This document shows positions 1-8,033 of a stretch of 51,818 nucleotides of DNA, piece by piece (positions within the stretch are counted from its first letter, which is position 1; each line of letters begins with the position of its first letter). The notes beneath the pieces were generated by a model that saw only the letters and a program-made list of their open reading frames with translations, was not told the DNA's origin and made no database searches. The position numbers and the translations under genes were made by a program. Source of the DNA: Chitinophaga pinensis (lineage in GTDB: Bacteria; Planctomycetota; Phycisphaerae; Phycisphaerales; SM1A02); contig CALQCP020000002.1 in assembly GCA_943329105.2 (NCBI GenBank), positions 1-51,818 on the forward strand, given 5' to 3'.

Positions 1-804
1 ATGCGTTTCATGGCCGCGTGGGTGATCGCACCGATCACACTTCTTTCATTGAGTAGCGGCAAATTGCCCACCTACGTGCTGCCGCTCTTTGCGCCAGTTG
101 CAGTGCTGGTTGCCATCGGACTGCTTCGCGCGCGTGCTGCGGAGCGGGTCATGCCGGATCGCCTTGCGCTCTTTGCACGCACGTTGGTGCGCATTGCTGC
201 GGTGGCATCGTTCATCATCGCTATCGCCGGTGGGCGCCGCTTTGGCATTCCCGTGTTGTGGGAGTCCGGTGAGGCGCTGCGCTTCACGTACATCGGCGCC
301 GCGCTCCTTCTGTGGGCGCAACTGGATGTGTGGAGTTGGAAGGCCACCGATCCGCGCACGTGGCTCATGCGCACGGCCATTGCTCCGGTGCCCGTCTTGC
401 TTGCCATCCAATTCCTGTATCCCGAAGCCGCGCTCACCGCTGTCAAGCATCCATGGCCGCTCTTACAGCGTCATGCTGAAGAATTGAAATCAGTCAATGT
501 GTTGGTGACCAGTGCGGCGCCTGCGCACGCACTCTCTTGGGTCACCGGTCGCCGCGACTTTGTGATTGCCGGATCGCCCAGCGAATTTGATAACGAACTC
601 AATCTTCCGCACGAGCAATCGCGCAAGATTGAATGGTCTACTGTTGCGGCCAAAGTGCTTGCCACCAAAGCGCTCGCCCCTGCACAATCGATCGCTGTAC
701 TCGGTTCAACACATGAACTTGAGCGCTTGGTGCAGACTCCTGGACTTCCCGCGCCCGATGCGCGCGAAACCGTCGGGTCACTCACCATCATGCACTGGCG
801 TTAA
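1..804 (+). CDS. ArnT-like membrane glycosyltransferase, C-terminal part
   Basis: The reading frame is open from the first base, so this is probably the 3' part of a longer gene. It holds the motif SSGKLPTYVLPLFAPVAVL, which matches the conserved SKLPTYILP segment of ArnT-type (4-amino-4-deoxy-L-arabinose transferase, GT83) membrane glycosyltransferases. Several hydrophobic helices follow (residues about 5-40, 60-80, 95-110 and 125-140), then a soluble tail. The family moves a sugar from a polyprenyl-phosphate donor onto a lipid or protein on the periplasmic side. The catalytic N-terminal loops lie outside the window, so the substrate cannot be judged. The 3' end overlaps the convergent polyketide synthase gene by 17 bases. 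Confidence 0.75.
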   Translation: MRFMAAWVIAPITLLSLSSGKLPTYVLPLFAPVAVLVAIGLLRARAAERVMPDRLALFARTLVRIAAVASFIIAIAGGRRFGIPVLWESGEALRFTYIGAALLLWAQLDVWSWKATDPRTWLMRTAIAPVPVLLAIQFLYPEAALTAVKHPWPLLQRHAEELKSVNVLVTSAAPAHALSWVTGRRDFVIAGSPSEFDNELNLPHEQSRKIEWSTVAAKVLATKALAPAQSIAVLGSTHELERLVQTPGLPAPDARETVGSLTIMHWR

Positions 805-1903
805 TCAGCGTTGTGGGCGCATGGCGCTCCGCTGCACTGGATACGTTCGTCTGCAGCAGCATCACGGAATCCACCGTCAATCCCGGGCCAAACGCCGTCA
901 CTAACGCTGGTTGGGGCAGGGCGTACGGCGCGCCGCCGTTTGCAGCGCGCGCCGATTGCCACATTCGCTCCAATACAAAGAGCACCGTTCCGCTTGACAT
1001 GTTGCCATGCTCCCGCAACACCGCACGCGGCACCTCGGCACTCGGCTCGCCCGCGCGCACCACCCCGGCGCGCACGCATGCATCAATGATGCCCGCGCCG
1101 CCCGGATGCAAGATCACCGCCGCGTCCGCGCCGGCGAACTCACGCATCGCTTGCTCCACTGCGTCCGGAACCTCGCGCGCCAACGTCATGGCAAACCCGC
1201 TGTCAGTCACGGTCCACGTCATGTGATCTTCCGTTCCCGGAATGACGCGGCTGCGCCCAGCACCGATCGCCGCCATCGCCGCACCCGGCAACTGCGCGCA
1301 GGAAATCACCGCCGCCGCTGCGCCATCAGCAAAGAGCGTGATCGCCACCAAGTTCTGCGGATCAGCATCTGGTCGAAAGTGCAGCGAGCATAACTCCACG
1401 CACACTAAGAGAACGCGCGCCTCCAGATCGGCGCAGGCCAGACCAGCCGCAGCACGCAGCCCGGTGACGCCGCCGAAGCAGCCCATGAATCCCACCTGCA
1501 TGTGTCGCACGGAATCGCGCATACCCATCGACGCAGCGATCGCCAAGCCAACGCCCGGTGACCGAAATCCAGTGCAGGTCACAATGATCAGGTCGGTGAT
1601 GTCTTGCGCGCTGATGCCCGCGTTCACTAACGCCTGCCGCGCGGCGCGTTCAGCCAGCGGCGGCGCGTGCAGATGGAACGCATGCATGCGCTCAGCGGTA
1701 CTCATATGTAAGACATCAGCCAGCGGCAACACCGCAGCACGCTGTTCGATACCGCTTCCAGCAACCACACGCCCCAAGAACTGCTGCGCAGTAGACGAAA
1801 GCCCCAGACGCTCCGCTTGTTCTGCTGCAATGTCGGTTTGCGCGCGCACCAACGCTGGCGTTGCTACTCCCGGCGCGTGCAGTAATGGACGGGGCACACT
1901 CAC
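788..1903 (-). CDS. Type III polyketide synthase (chalcone/stilbene synthase family)
   Basis: A 371-residue protein, normal length for a type III polyketide synthase. These homodimeric enzymes condense an acyl-CoA starter with malonyl-CoA to make resorcinols, pyrones or chromones. The full catalytic triad is visible: Cys142 in GFMGCFGG, His266 in ILHPGGAGI and Asn301 in EHGNMSSGT. The start is GTG and overlaps the TGA of the upstream flavoprotein gene by four bases (GTGA), so the two are probably translationally coupled. In other bacteria, pairs of a type III PKS with a flavin oxidoreductase make alkylresorcinol or quinone-type lipids. The product here is inference. No methyltransferase follows, because the next gene downstream is convergent. 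Confidence 0.93.
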   Translation of the reverse strand: MSVPRPLLHAPGVATPALVRAQTDIAAEQAERLGLSSTAQQFLGRVVAGSGIEQRAAVLPLADVLHMSTAERMHAFHLHAPPLAERAARQALVNAGISAQDITDLIIVTCTGFRSPGVGLAIAASMGMRDSVRHMQVGFMGCFGGVTGLRAAAGLACADLEARVLLVCVELCSLHFRPDADPQNLVAITLFADGAAAAVISCAQLPGAAMAAIGAGRSRVIPGTEDHMTWTVTDSGFAMTLAREVPDAVEQAMREFAGADAAVILHPGGAGIIDACVRAGVVRAGEPSAEVPRAVLREHGNMSSGTVLFVLERMWQSARAANGGAPYALPQPALVTAFGPGLTVDSVMLLQTNVSSAAERHAPTTLINASA

Positions 1904-3102
1904 GCGCCCACCACTATTTCACTGGCGCGTCGCGCAGCCCATGGCGCCATCTTGACCGCCGCGCGCGTGGCGTGTGCCGCCACTCGACCACCGCGGAGCA
2001 GCATGCCCACTCGCAGGGTGTGCGCCTGTGCACGGCCAACCGTGGCGCGCCATCGCCGTTGATACTCCGCTGCAGCAGCCGCTGTCCATCCACCGCGGAA
2101 ACACTCGCCCAGCAGCATGGCACCTTCGATCGCCCAGCCCATTCCTTCACCGGTGTACGGCTCTGCGTAGCCCGCCGCATCGCCAACCAGCGCCACGCGA
2201 CCAGCGGTGACAGCACGCGGTTTCCAAGGCAGAGGACCGCACGCCGCCTCCAGCGTGGGCATCGGTTGCGATGCCTCATAGTGCGCCAAGAACCGCGCCA
2301 ACTGCGGCGCGCGCGTAGCCATCATGCGCAGCGCCTCCGCCGGCGCCGTTGGCCAGCGATCGCCGCGTTCCACAATCGCCGCCATGTGCACTGCGTCGCC
2401 GCGCCGCACCAGACCCACGTACGCACTTCCAAAGAGAATCAGTTCGATCGTCCCCTCTGGCGCCAGTGTGTGATCATCGGTGCAGCGGTCGAATGTAAAG
2501 CTCCAACCAGCGCGGGATCCCACCGTCGTGGGCGCCATTCCGGCGGCGCGCGCGATGGCGCTGCCCACGCCGTCCGCCGCCACCACCAGATCAAAGTGCT
2601 GATCGCGCGGTGCGACCGATGAATCGTTGAGCGTGGTGATGGTCACCACGGCCGGCGCGCCGACCTGCGCGCCCTCATCTCCACCCGCTCGGACAAGTTT
2701 CACTCCGCGCCCCGCGTGGATCGCGGCCCCCGCGCGGCGAGCTCCATCGCGCAAGGCTGCATCGAACGCCGCGCGCGGCACGATCACGCCTGGCTGACCG
2801 CCGAACGGGTGCGTCCATACGGGATGTGCATTTCCGGCGCGGGCGTCCAACATGCGCACTTCCCGCGTGGAACCGGCGCGTGCCTGCTCCAGTGCGTCCC
2901 CCAGGCCAAGTTCCGCGAGCCACGCCGCGGCGCGGGGCACCAGGCATTCGCCGCAGCACTTTGTTCGGGGCGCGGGCTGCCGCTCCAGAAGGGTCACCTG
3001 CCAGCCATGGCGGGCCAGAACGGCCGCGGAAACCGCCCCGGCTGGCCCCCCTCCTACCACGCAGGCAGTGCGCGGAACCGGGGTCGGGCGGGGATCGGGC
3101 AT
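1900..3102 (-). CDS. FAD-dependent oxidoreductase, geranylgeranyl-reductase-like
   Basis: About 400 residues. The N-terminus has a Rossmann FAD-binding motif, CVVGGGPAGAVSAAVLARHG, ending in the acidic LLER that contacts the ribose. The family's second FAD motif, VALVGDAAGYAEPYTGEGMG, lies near residue 300. This pattern fits the geranylgeranyl reductase / p-hydroxybenzoate hydroxylase superfamily, whose members reduce or hydroxylate isoprenoid, quinone or polyketide substrates. It is the first gene of a two-gene unit with the type III PKS (4-base overlap), so it probably tailors that product. A TTG start at 3132 is possible, but the ATG at 3102 lies just before the conserved FAD motif and is preferred. 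Confidence 0.88.
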   Translation of the reverse strand: MPDPRPTPVPRTACVVGGGPAGAVSAAVLARHGWQVTLLERQPAPRTKCCGECLVPRAAAWLAELGLGDALEQARAGSTREVRMLDARAGNAHPVWTHPFGGQPGVIVPRAAFDAALRDGARRAGAAIHAGRGVKLVRAGGDEGAQVGAPAVVTITTLNDSSVAPRDQHFDLVVAADGVGSAIARAAGMAPTTVGSRAGWSFTFDRCTDDHTLAPEGTIELILFGSAYVGLVRRGDAVHMAAIVERGDRWPTAPAEALRMMATRAPQLARFLAHYEASQPMPTLEAACGPLPWKPRAVTAGRVALVGDAAGYAEPYTGEGMGWAIEGAMLLGECFRGGWTAAAAAEYQRRWRATVGRAQAHTLRVGMLLRGGRVAAHATRAAVKMAPWAARRASEIVVGA

Positions 3103-3183
3103 CCGGTCAACGATAGCCGCCAGGCGCTGCAACGGTCGGTTGGGCCAACAATTGTGCCGGGGAACAACAAATATTCAGAATCC

Positions 3184-3217
3184 GTGATGGGTGGCACCTG
3201 CAGATCTCGTTCATAAG
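3184..3217 (+). promoter_or_regulatory. Shared upstream box, copy A
   Basis: GTGATGG, 14 bases, then TCTCGTTC and CATAAGAG. The same arrangement with the same 14-base gap lies upstream of three other PAPG-CTERM genes (near 4022, 5090 and 17695). Copies A and D share 15 identical bases (GTGATGGGTGGCACC), and both end 131 bases before their start codons. It is probably a promoter or activator site; which half is contacted by sigma factor is unknown. Confidence 0.5.
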
Positions 3218-3343
3218 AGTGGCAGACGGATCCCTTCCCTTTCGGGCTCCTTCCGCCGTCGTTCGCTGAGTCGGAACCTTCCCCCTTTTCTTGGTTCCGC
3301 CTCAATTCCTTGAATCACTCGCATTTCCTTTTGGAGCACTTTC

Positions 3344-3964
3344 ATGACCCGAACCTTCATTTCATCGTTGTGCGTCCTCGCATCGCTGACCGCCGCTGCC
3401 CACGCTGGCTACGGAGTGGTGGAAGCCACCGGAGCGTTTCAGCTTCCGGGCGGAAATTCGCTGACCTATGTCTCTGAAGTGGGCGCTGCCTACAACCCGA
3501 GAGTTCAGGGCTACAACTTTGGAAGCGTCGACGCCCTTGCTGGCCAGACGCTTCAGTTGCAAAACTGGTACTTCGAGAACTACGCATACAACGGCGGCGC
3601 TGGCAGCAACAACTGGCTGAGTGACAGCTCAAGCGCCACGCTCCGCATGGTGATCAGTCAGGGCGCGACGCAGGTTTCGCTGACGGACTTCACGCTCAAC
3701 CAGGATCACACGGACGTCAACAACCGCTTCTGGCAGCTCGCTCTTCTGAGCCGCGGCACCAATGTGGCTGCTGGCCTTGCCAACGGCTCATACTCCGTTT
3801 CGTACGAAGTGAATTACACCTACAACATCTGGGACGGATCATCTGCATCTGTCGGCAGTGCATCAACCGGCGCAAGCACCGGCACCTTTACTGTTGTTCC
3901 CGCCCCCGGCGCACTCGCGCTGTTGGGCGTCGCTGGTCTCGTCGGCGCGCGCAAGCGTCGCTGA
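3344..3964 (+). CDS. Secreted protein with PAPG-type CTERM sorting tail
   Basis: 206 residues. A signal peptide covers roughly residues 1-21 (cleavage after AAAHA). The mature part is rich in Ser, Gly, Asn and Tyr and looks like a beta sandwich; I recognise no catalytic motif. The C-terminus is VPAPGALALLGVAGLVGA followed by a basic cluster, the tripartite plan of a PEP-CTERM signal (short motif, hydrophobic helix, Arg/Lys end) but with PAPG in place of PEP. In known systems an exosortase-type enzyme recognises such a tail. GGAG lies about ten bases before the ATG. The leader holds the shared box and a 7-bp hairpin (3272-3278 with 3293-3299). Function of the passenger domain is unknown. Confidence 0.85.
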   Translation: MTRTFISSLCVLASLTAAAHAGYGVVEATGAFQLPGGNSLTYVSEVGAAYNPRVQGYNFGSVDALAGQTLQLQNWYFENYAYNGGAGSNNWLSDSSSATLRMVISQGATQVSLTDFTLNQDHTDVNNRFWQLALLSRGTNVAAGLANGSYSVSYEVNYTYNIWDGSSASVGSASTGASTGTFTVVPAPGALALLGVAGLVGARKRR

Positions 3965-4021
3965 CGAGCATGATGTCGACTGCGTTCTTAGCGCATTCCT
4001 AGCGCAACAGTCCGCACTTCG

Positions 4022-4056
4022 ATGATGGTTCAAGCCTCTGCCTTTCGTTTGCATAG
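4022..4056 (+). promoter_or_regulatory. Shared upstream box, copy B
   Basis: ATGATGG, 14 bases, TTTCGTTT, then GCATAGG. Spacing is identical to the copies at 3184, 5090 and 17695. It shares GATGGTTC, GCC, TCGTT and ATAG at matching positions with copy C. It lies 74 bases before the next start codon. Confidence 0.45.
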
Positions 4057-4124
4057 GTGACACAGGTCTTTCCCCCGATCCCCCAGTCCCCCTTACTTCT
4101 CAAACGATCGAAAGAACACTCAAC

Positions 4125-4952
4125 ATGAAGAACACGAACACCATGACCCTCCTGGCTGCTGGAACCTGCGCGATGATTGCTGCGAGTGCGGCGAATGCGG
4201 CGGTGTACTACAGCACGAACTTCGGCACGGGTTACGTGAATGGCAACCTCGCGGGTGTCGCGGCGACCGCGAATTCCGAAGGGCAGAATGGCTGGAAGCA
4301 GGTCAGCACGGTAAACACCACGCCAATCCAGGTGGGCGGTGGCGCCGCGCTCGTCGGCACCTCGGGTCAGGATGTCTGGCGCGCGTTTGATTCGAGCGCT
4401 ACTGCCACTGCCGGAACGACCTTGTACGTCAGCGCGAGCATCAAGGTGACCGCGGCCCAGTCCGGCGGCGACTACTTCATGTTCGTCGGTGACCCAGCGG
4501 GAACTACCAGCAATTTCTACGGACGATTGTTCGCGAAGTCGACCGCCGGCGGAATGTTGCTCGGTATCCAGTCCACGTCCGGAACCGGTAGTGCCGTCAC
4601 CTACGGCACCACCGTACTCAGCCTCAACCAGACATACAATGTGGTCTACGCGTATGACTTCGTTGCGGGCTCGCTCAACGACACCTTCACGATGTATGTC
4701 GACCCGACTTCCACGAACCGTGCAAGCCTGACTTCTTATGTCAGCGCGGCATGGCTGTCGACCTCGGTTGCCGAACCTGCCCAGCTGACCGAAATTGGAC
4801 TCCGCCAGGGAAGCTCGGGCAATGCCCCGACGGTCTCCGTCTACAGCCTCGCGGCCGGCAGCAGTCTCGCTGACGTCGGCGTCGTCCCCGCCCCCGGCGC
4901 TCTCGCGCTCCTCGGCGTTGCTGGCCTCATCGGCGCTCGCCGTCGTCGCTAA
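4125..4952 (+). CDS. Secreted protein with PAPG-type CTERM sorting tail
   Basis: 275 residues. The signal peptide ends near residue 25 (ASAANA). The mature region has alternating beta-strand-like stretches and a GQNGWKQV motif near residue 60, reminiscent of concanavalin/LamG-like surface proteins; this resemblance is weak. The tail is VVPAPGALALLGVAGLIGA plus four Arg. It is the second of three CTERM genes in a row on this strand. It has its own upstream box and is followed by a strong hairpin terminator at 4984-5016, so it may be transcribed alone. No enzymatic residues were recognised. Confidence 0.87.
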   Translation: MKNTNTMTLLAAGTCAMIAASAANAAVYYSTNFGTGYVNGNLAGVAATANSEGQNGWKQVSTVNTTPIQVGGGAALVGTSGQDVWRAFDSSATATAGTTLYVSASIKVTAAQSGGDYFMFVGDPAGTTSNFYGRLFAKSTAGGMLLGIQSTSGTGSAVTYGTTVLSLNQTYNVVYAYDFVAGSLNDTFTMYVDPTSTNRASLTSYVSAAWLSTSVAEPAQLTEIGLRQGSSGNAPTVSVYSLAAGSSLADVGVVPAPGALALLGVAGLIGARRRR

Positions 4953-4983
4953 GCCTCGGCTTCGATCTCCTTTGTCACACTCC

Positions 4984-5016
4984 CCGCCGCGCGCCCCGTT
5001 CAGAGGCGCGCGGCGG
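4984..5016 (+). terminator. Hairpin terminator after the second CTERM gene
   Basis: A perfect 12-bp stem, CCGCCGCGCGCC pairing with GGCGCGCGGCGG around a 9-base loop, followed by TGTTTCAT. Confidence 0.8.
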
Positions 5017-5089
5017 TGTTTCATCACCTCCATACACGCCACACACACGTGCTACACCCCGCACAATTCCGTGAATATTCCCACAGCGC

Positions 5090-5125
5090 GTGATGGTTCG
5101 CGCCCGCCGTTCTCGTTCTTATAGT
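5090..5125 (+). promoter_or_regulatory. Shared upstream box, copy C
   Basis: GTGATGG, 14 bases, TCTCGTTC, then TTATAGTG, which contains the -10-like hexamer TATAGT. Spacing is identical to the copies at 3184, 4022 and 17695. It ends about 90 bases before the start codon of the next gene. Confidence 0.5.
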
Positions 5126-5214
5126 GTGCGCGTGGTTTGTTTCGGTCCTAGATTCTGAACGCGCATCAACTATCTCTCTTCACGCGGATTCATTCCTTCA
5201 GGATTCACATCGTC

Positions 5215-5922
5215 ATGAACATTTCAAACACTACCGTTGCCGCATTGCTGGCAACCCCTGCACTCTTTGCATCGTCTGCCTCCGCCAGCTTCACCGGTTG
5301 GACCGCGGCCATGTCGTCCGATGCCAACTACATCTACATGGATGTCTTTGCCGGCTTCAACAGCTCGGCCGATCATGTCCTGAGTGTCTTGGACATGAAT
5401 ATCGCCGCACAGGGCACCAGCTTCTATCAAGCCTCCGGTGCTTCGGTGAATCGTTGGGCGCCCGTCACCTACACATCGTCGGACACATCCGCCGACAGCT
5501 TTGTGACCATCGGTGACACGATCGAGGAGGGGGTGCGTTACGCCGGTACCGCAACAGCGGCTGATCCGAGTTTCACAAACTACAACACTTCCAACGCCAC
5601 CACCATTCCCGTCAATGCCGGCTGGTACTCCTACTTGCCGCTCGGTCCGGAAGGTGACGCTGTCCCCCTCTCAGTGATCCAAGGAAAGCAGTGGTTCGGC
5701 GAAGACTCGCAGTTTGTGGTGCGTGTTGCACACTTGGTATTCACCGTGCCATCCGTCCAACCAGGAAGCACCGTGAGCTTTGCGGGCACCACCGGCTACC
5801 GCACCGGCTCCAGCACCGAAGTCTACTTCGGCACCGATGCCCAGATCTTTCAGGTTCCCGCGCCCGGCGTCATGGCGCTGTTGGGCGTTGCTGGTCTCGT
5901 CGGCGCGCGTAAGCGTCGCTGA
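5215..5922 (+). CDS. Secreted protein with PAPG-type CTERM sorting tail
   Basis: 235 residues. A signal peptide is visible (hydrophobic stretch VAALLATPALFASSASA). The mature part holds repeated Asp/Asn and Thr/Ser-rich segments and a TTGYRTGSSTEVYFGTDAQ strand pair just before the tail, as in beta-sandwich secreted proteins. The tail is VPAPGVMALLGVAGLVGA plus a basic cluster. AGGA lies about 15 bases upstream of the ATG. It is the third CTERM gene of this array and is closed by the terminator at 5953-5985. I cannot assign a function beyond probable surface localisation. Confidence 0.86.
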   Translation: MNISNTTVAALLATPALFASSASASFTGWTAAMSSDANYIYMDVFAGFNSSADHVLSVLDMNIAAQGTSFYQASGASVNRWAPVTYTSSDTSADSFVTIGDTIEEGVRYAGTATAADPSFTNYNTSNATTIPVNAGWYSYLPLGPEGDAVPLSVIQGKQWFGEDSQFVVRVAHLVFTVPSVQPGSTVSFAGTTGYRTGSSTEVYFGTDAQIFQVPAPGVMALLGVAGLVGARKRR

Positions 5923-5952
5923 ACCGCCGACCGTCTTTCCGTTGCATTCATC

Positions 5953-5985
5953 CCACCGCGCGTTGCATTCTGCAGCGCGCGGTGG
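5953..5985 (+). terminator. Hairpin terminator after the third CTERM gene
   Basis: CCACCGCGCG pairs with CGCGCGGTGG. The loop carries a further TGCA/TGCA pairing, giving a stem of about 15 bp with one wobble, and then TGCTTTG. It lies before the chosen start of the ABC-F gene and argues against an upstream start at 5982. Confidence 0.75.
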
Positions 5986-6041
5986 TGCTTTGCGCCTCCA
6001 CCTATGATCCCCACCCCGGCACCCCGCGCGTGCCGCTCCCC

Positions 6042-7991
6042 ATGCTCCTCGTCGCCACTGATCTCTCCAAGTCCCACGGCCTGCGCGAACTCTTCCACGG
6101 GGTGAGTATCAGCGTGGCCGACGGCGACCGCGTCGGTTTCATTGGTCCCAACGGCGCGGGCAAGTCCACGCTCCTGCGCATGCTTGCCGGTGCGGAAGAG
6201 CCAGACGAAGGCATCGTGCGCACGCAACGCGGCGCAGTGATTGTCTACGTCCCGCAGCGTGATGACTTTGACGATGGTCTCACGCCGCGCATCGCCGCCA
6301 CCGCCGCCGCCATGAAGGCCGCGTCCGTGCACGGCGATCATCACGAAGCCGAAGTGCTTGGCAGCATGATCCTTGGCAAACTCGGCTTCCCCGAAGCACG
6401 TATGGACGAACCCGTGGAGCGCCTCTCCGGCGGTTGGAAAAAGCGCCTCTCCATCGCCTGCGGCCTTGCCGAATCGGGCGGTACGCCAGACCTCTTGCTC
6501 TTGGATGAACCAACCAACCACCTGGACGTCGAAGGCATCCGCTGGCTTGAACAGTTTCTTTCACGCTCCTCCAACGACATTCGCGCCGGTGCGTGCGTCT
6601 TCATCACCCATGACCGCGCATTTCTTGAACGCGTCGCTACCCGCGTGGTGGAACTAAGCCGCGCGTATCCGCAGGGCACACTGGCCGCCGAAGGAAATTA
6701 CTCCGAGTTCCTCCGCCGCCGCGGTGAATTCTTAGAAGGCCAAGCGCGCGCCGAAGCCGTGCTTGCCAACGAAGTGCGCATCGACGACGCCTGGCTCGGC
6801 CGCGGCGCGCAAGCGCGGCGCACCAAGGCAAAGGGCCGCATTGAAGACAGCGCAGAACGCCGCGAAGAACTCGGCGCGATCGCTGAACGCAACGCCGCCG
6901 CCGGAGCCGGTGGCGCGCGCGTTGACTTCACCGCCAGCGGTCGCCGAACACGCCGCTTGGTGCATGCCACCGGTATTTCCAAGGGCTTTGAGGGCCGAAC
7001 GCTCTTCCGCGACCTTGACTTGGAACTCATCCCAGGTGACCGCCTTGGACTCATGGGCCCAAACGGCAGCGGCAAGACCACGCTCCTGCGCATCCTCTGC
7101 GGCGACCTTGCCGCCGACGCCGGCACCGTGCGCTTTGCAGATCCAAAGCCGCGCATCGTGGTCTTGCGCCAGCAGCGCACGGACATTCCGCCCGACACAC
7201 TCTTGCGCGATGCCATCTGCCCGCACGGCGATGTTGTTGATTTCCAAGGTCGCCCCATGCACATCACTGCGTGGAGCCGTCGCTTCCTCTTCAAGGACGC
7301 GCAACTCTTGCAGACCATCGGCACGCTCTCGGGCGGCGAACGCGCGCGCGCGCACCTTGCCGCCATGATGCTTGAGCCCGCAGACATCTTGGTGCTGGAC
7401 GAACCCACCAACGACCTTGACATCCCCACGCTGGAAGTGCTTGAAGAAGCCGTCGAATCATTCCCAGGCGCCGTGCTGTTGGTCACCCATGACCGCACCA
7501 TGCTCAAGCGGCTCGCCAAGACCATTGCGGTGATCGGCGCGCCCGATGCGTCGGTATCAGTAGTAGCAAGCCTTGATCAGGCACTTGCATCGCTCGAACG
7601 CGCCGAACGCAGCGTGCAAGAACGCGACCGCGCCGCGCGCAACGCTGCCACCAGCACCGCTAATGCTGCGAACGCCGCCAACAGCAACAACGCCGCCAAC
7701 GCCAACAACGCGTCCGCCGCTTCCCCCGCAGCGCATTCGTCCACCGCAGACACATCCGGCCAACGCCGTCGCCTGAACTTCAAGGAACAGCGCGAGTTTG
7801 ACGGCATGGAAGCCGCCGTTGAAGCCGCGGAACGCGCGCACGCACTGGCCGAAGCCCGCGTTGGCGAACCCGGTATTGCCGCCAATCACGCCAAGATGGC
7901 CGCTGCCTGCCAAGCGCTTGAAGTGGCGCAACTGGCGGTCACCACGCTCTACGCGCGCTGGCAGGAACTGGAATCAAAGCGCGGCGGGTGA
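6042..7991 (+). CDS. uup: ABC-F family ATPase, Uup-like
   Basis: About 649 residues with two ABC cassettes and no membrane segments, the ABC-F plan. Cassette 1 has Walker A GPNGAGKST (residues 35-43), signature LSGGWKKR and Walker B LLLDEPTNHLD. Cassette 2 has GPNGSGKT, LSGGERARAH and LVLDEPTNDLD. ABC-F proteins bind the ribosome E site or act on unusual nucleic acid structures. The C-terminal region of about 75 residues looks like the charged coiled coil that marks Uup. Between cassette 2 and the coiled coil is an Asn/Ala-rich low-complexity linker (about 7650-7730). The ATG at 6042 places the first strand in the usual position; a longer frame from 5982 would run into the preceding terminator. 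Confidence 0.92.
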   Translation: MLLVATDLSKSHGLRELFHGVSISVADGDRVGFIGPNGAGKSTLLRMLAGAEEPDEGIVRTQRGAVIVYVPQRDDFDDGLTPRIAATAAAMKAASVHGDHHEAEVLGSMILGKLGFPEARMDEPVERLSGGWKKRLSIACGLAESGGTPDLLLLDEPTNHLDVEGIRWLEQFLSRSSNDIRAGACVFITHDRAFLERVATRVVELSRAYPQGTLAAEGNYSEFLRRRGEFLEGQARAEAVLANEVRIDDAWLGRGAQARRTKAKGRIEDSAERREELGAIAERNAAAGAGGARVDFTASGRRTRRLVHATGISKGFEGRTLFRDLDLELIPGDRLGLMGPNGSGKTTLLRILCGDLAADAGTVRFADPKPRIVVLRQQRTDIPPDTLLRDAICPHGDVVDFQGRPMHITAWSRRFLFKDAQLLQTIGTLSGGERARAHLAAMMLEPADILVLDEPTNDLDIPTLEVLEEAVESFPGAVLLVTHDRTMLKRLAKTIAVIGAPDASVSVVASLDQALASLERAERSVQERDRAARNAATSTANAANAANSNNAANANNASAASPAAHSSTADTSGQRRRLNFKEQREFDGMEAAVEAAERAHALAEARVGEPGIAANHAKMAAACQALEVAQLAVTTLYARWQELESKRGG

Positions 7992-8033
7992 GTGCGGCGC
8001 CGATTCGTTGGTCGCTGCCGATACGCTGAACGC

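Noticed and set aside
3191-3212. Sigma-54 promoter (TGGCAC ... TTGC) upstream of CTERM genes
   Set aside because: TGGCAC occurs in copies A and D of the box, but the gap to a GC dinucleotide is wrong (no GC in A; two bases too long in D), and copies B and C lack TGGCAC.
3999-5048. A 349-residue frame on the minus strand
   Set aside because: It lies antisense across the clear signal-peptide and CTERM gene at 4125 and has no recognisable domain; a shadow frame.
6732-7355. Long minus-strand frames inside the ABC-F gene
   Set aside because: Antisense to two complete ATPase cassettes; typical shadow frames of high-GC coding DNA.
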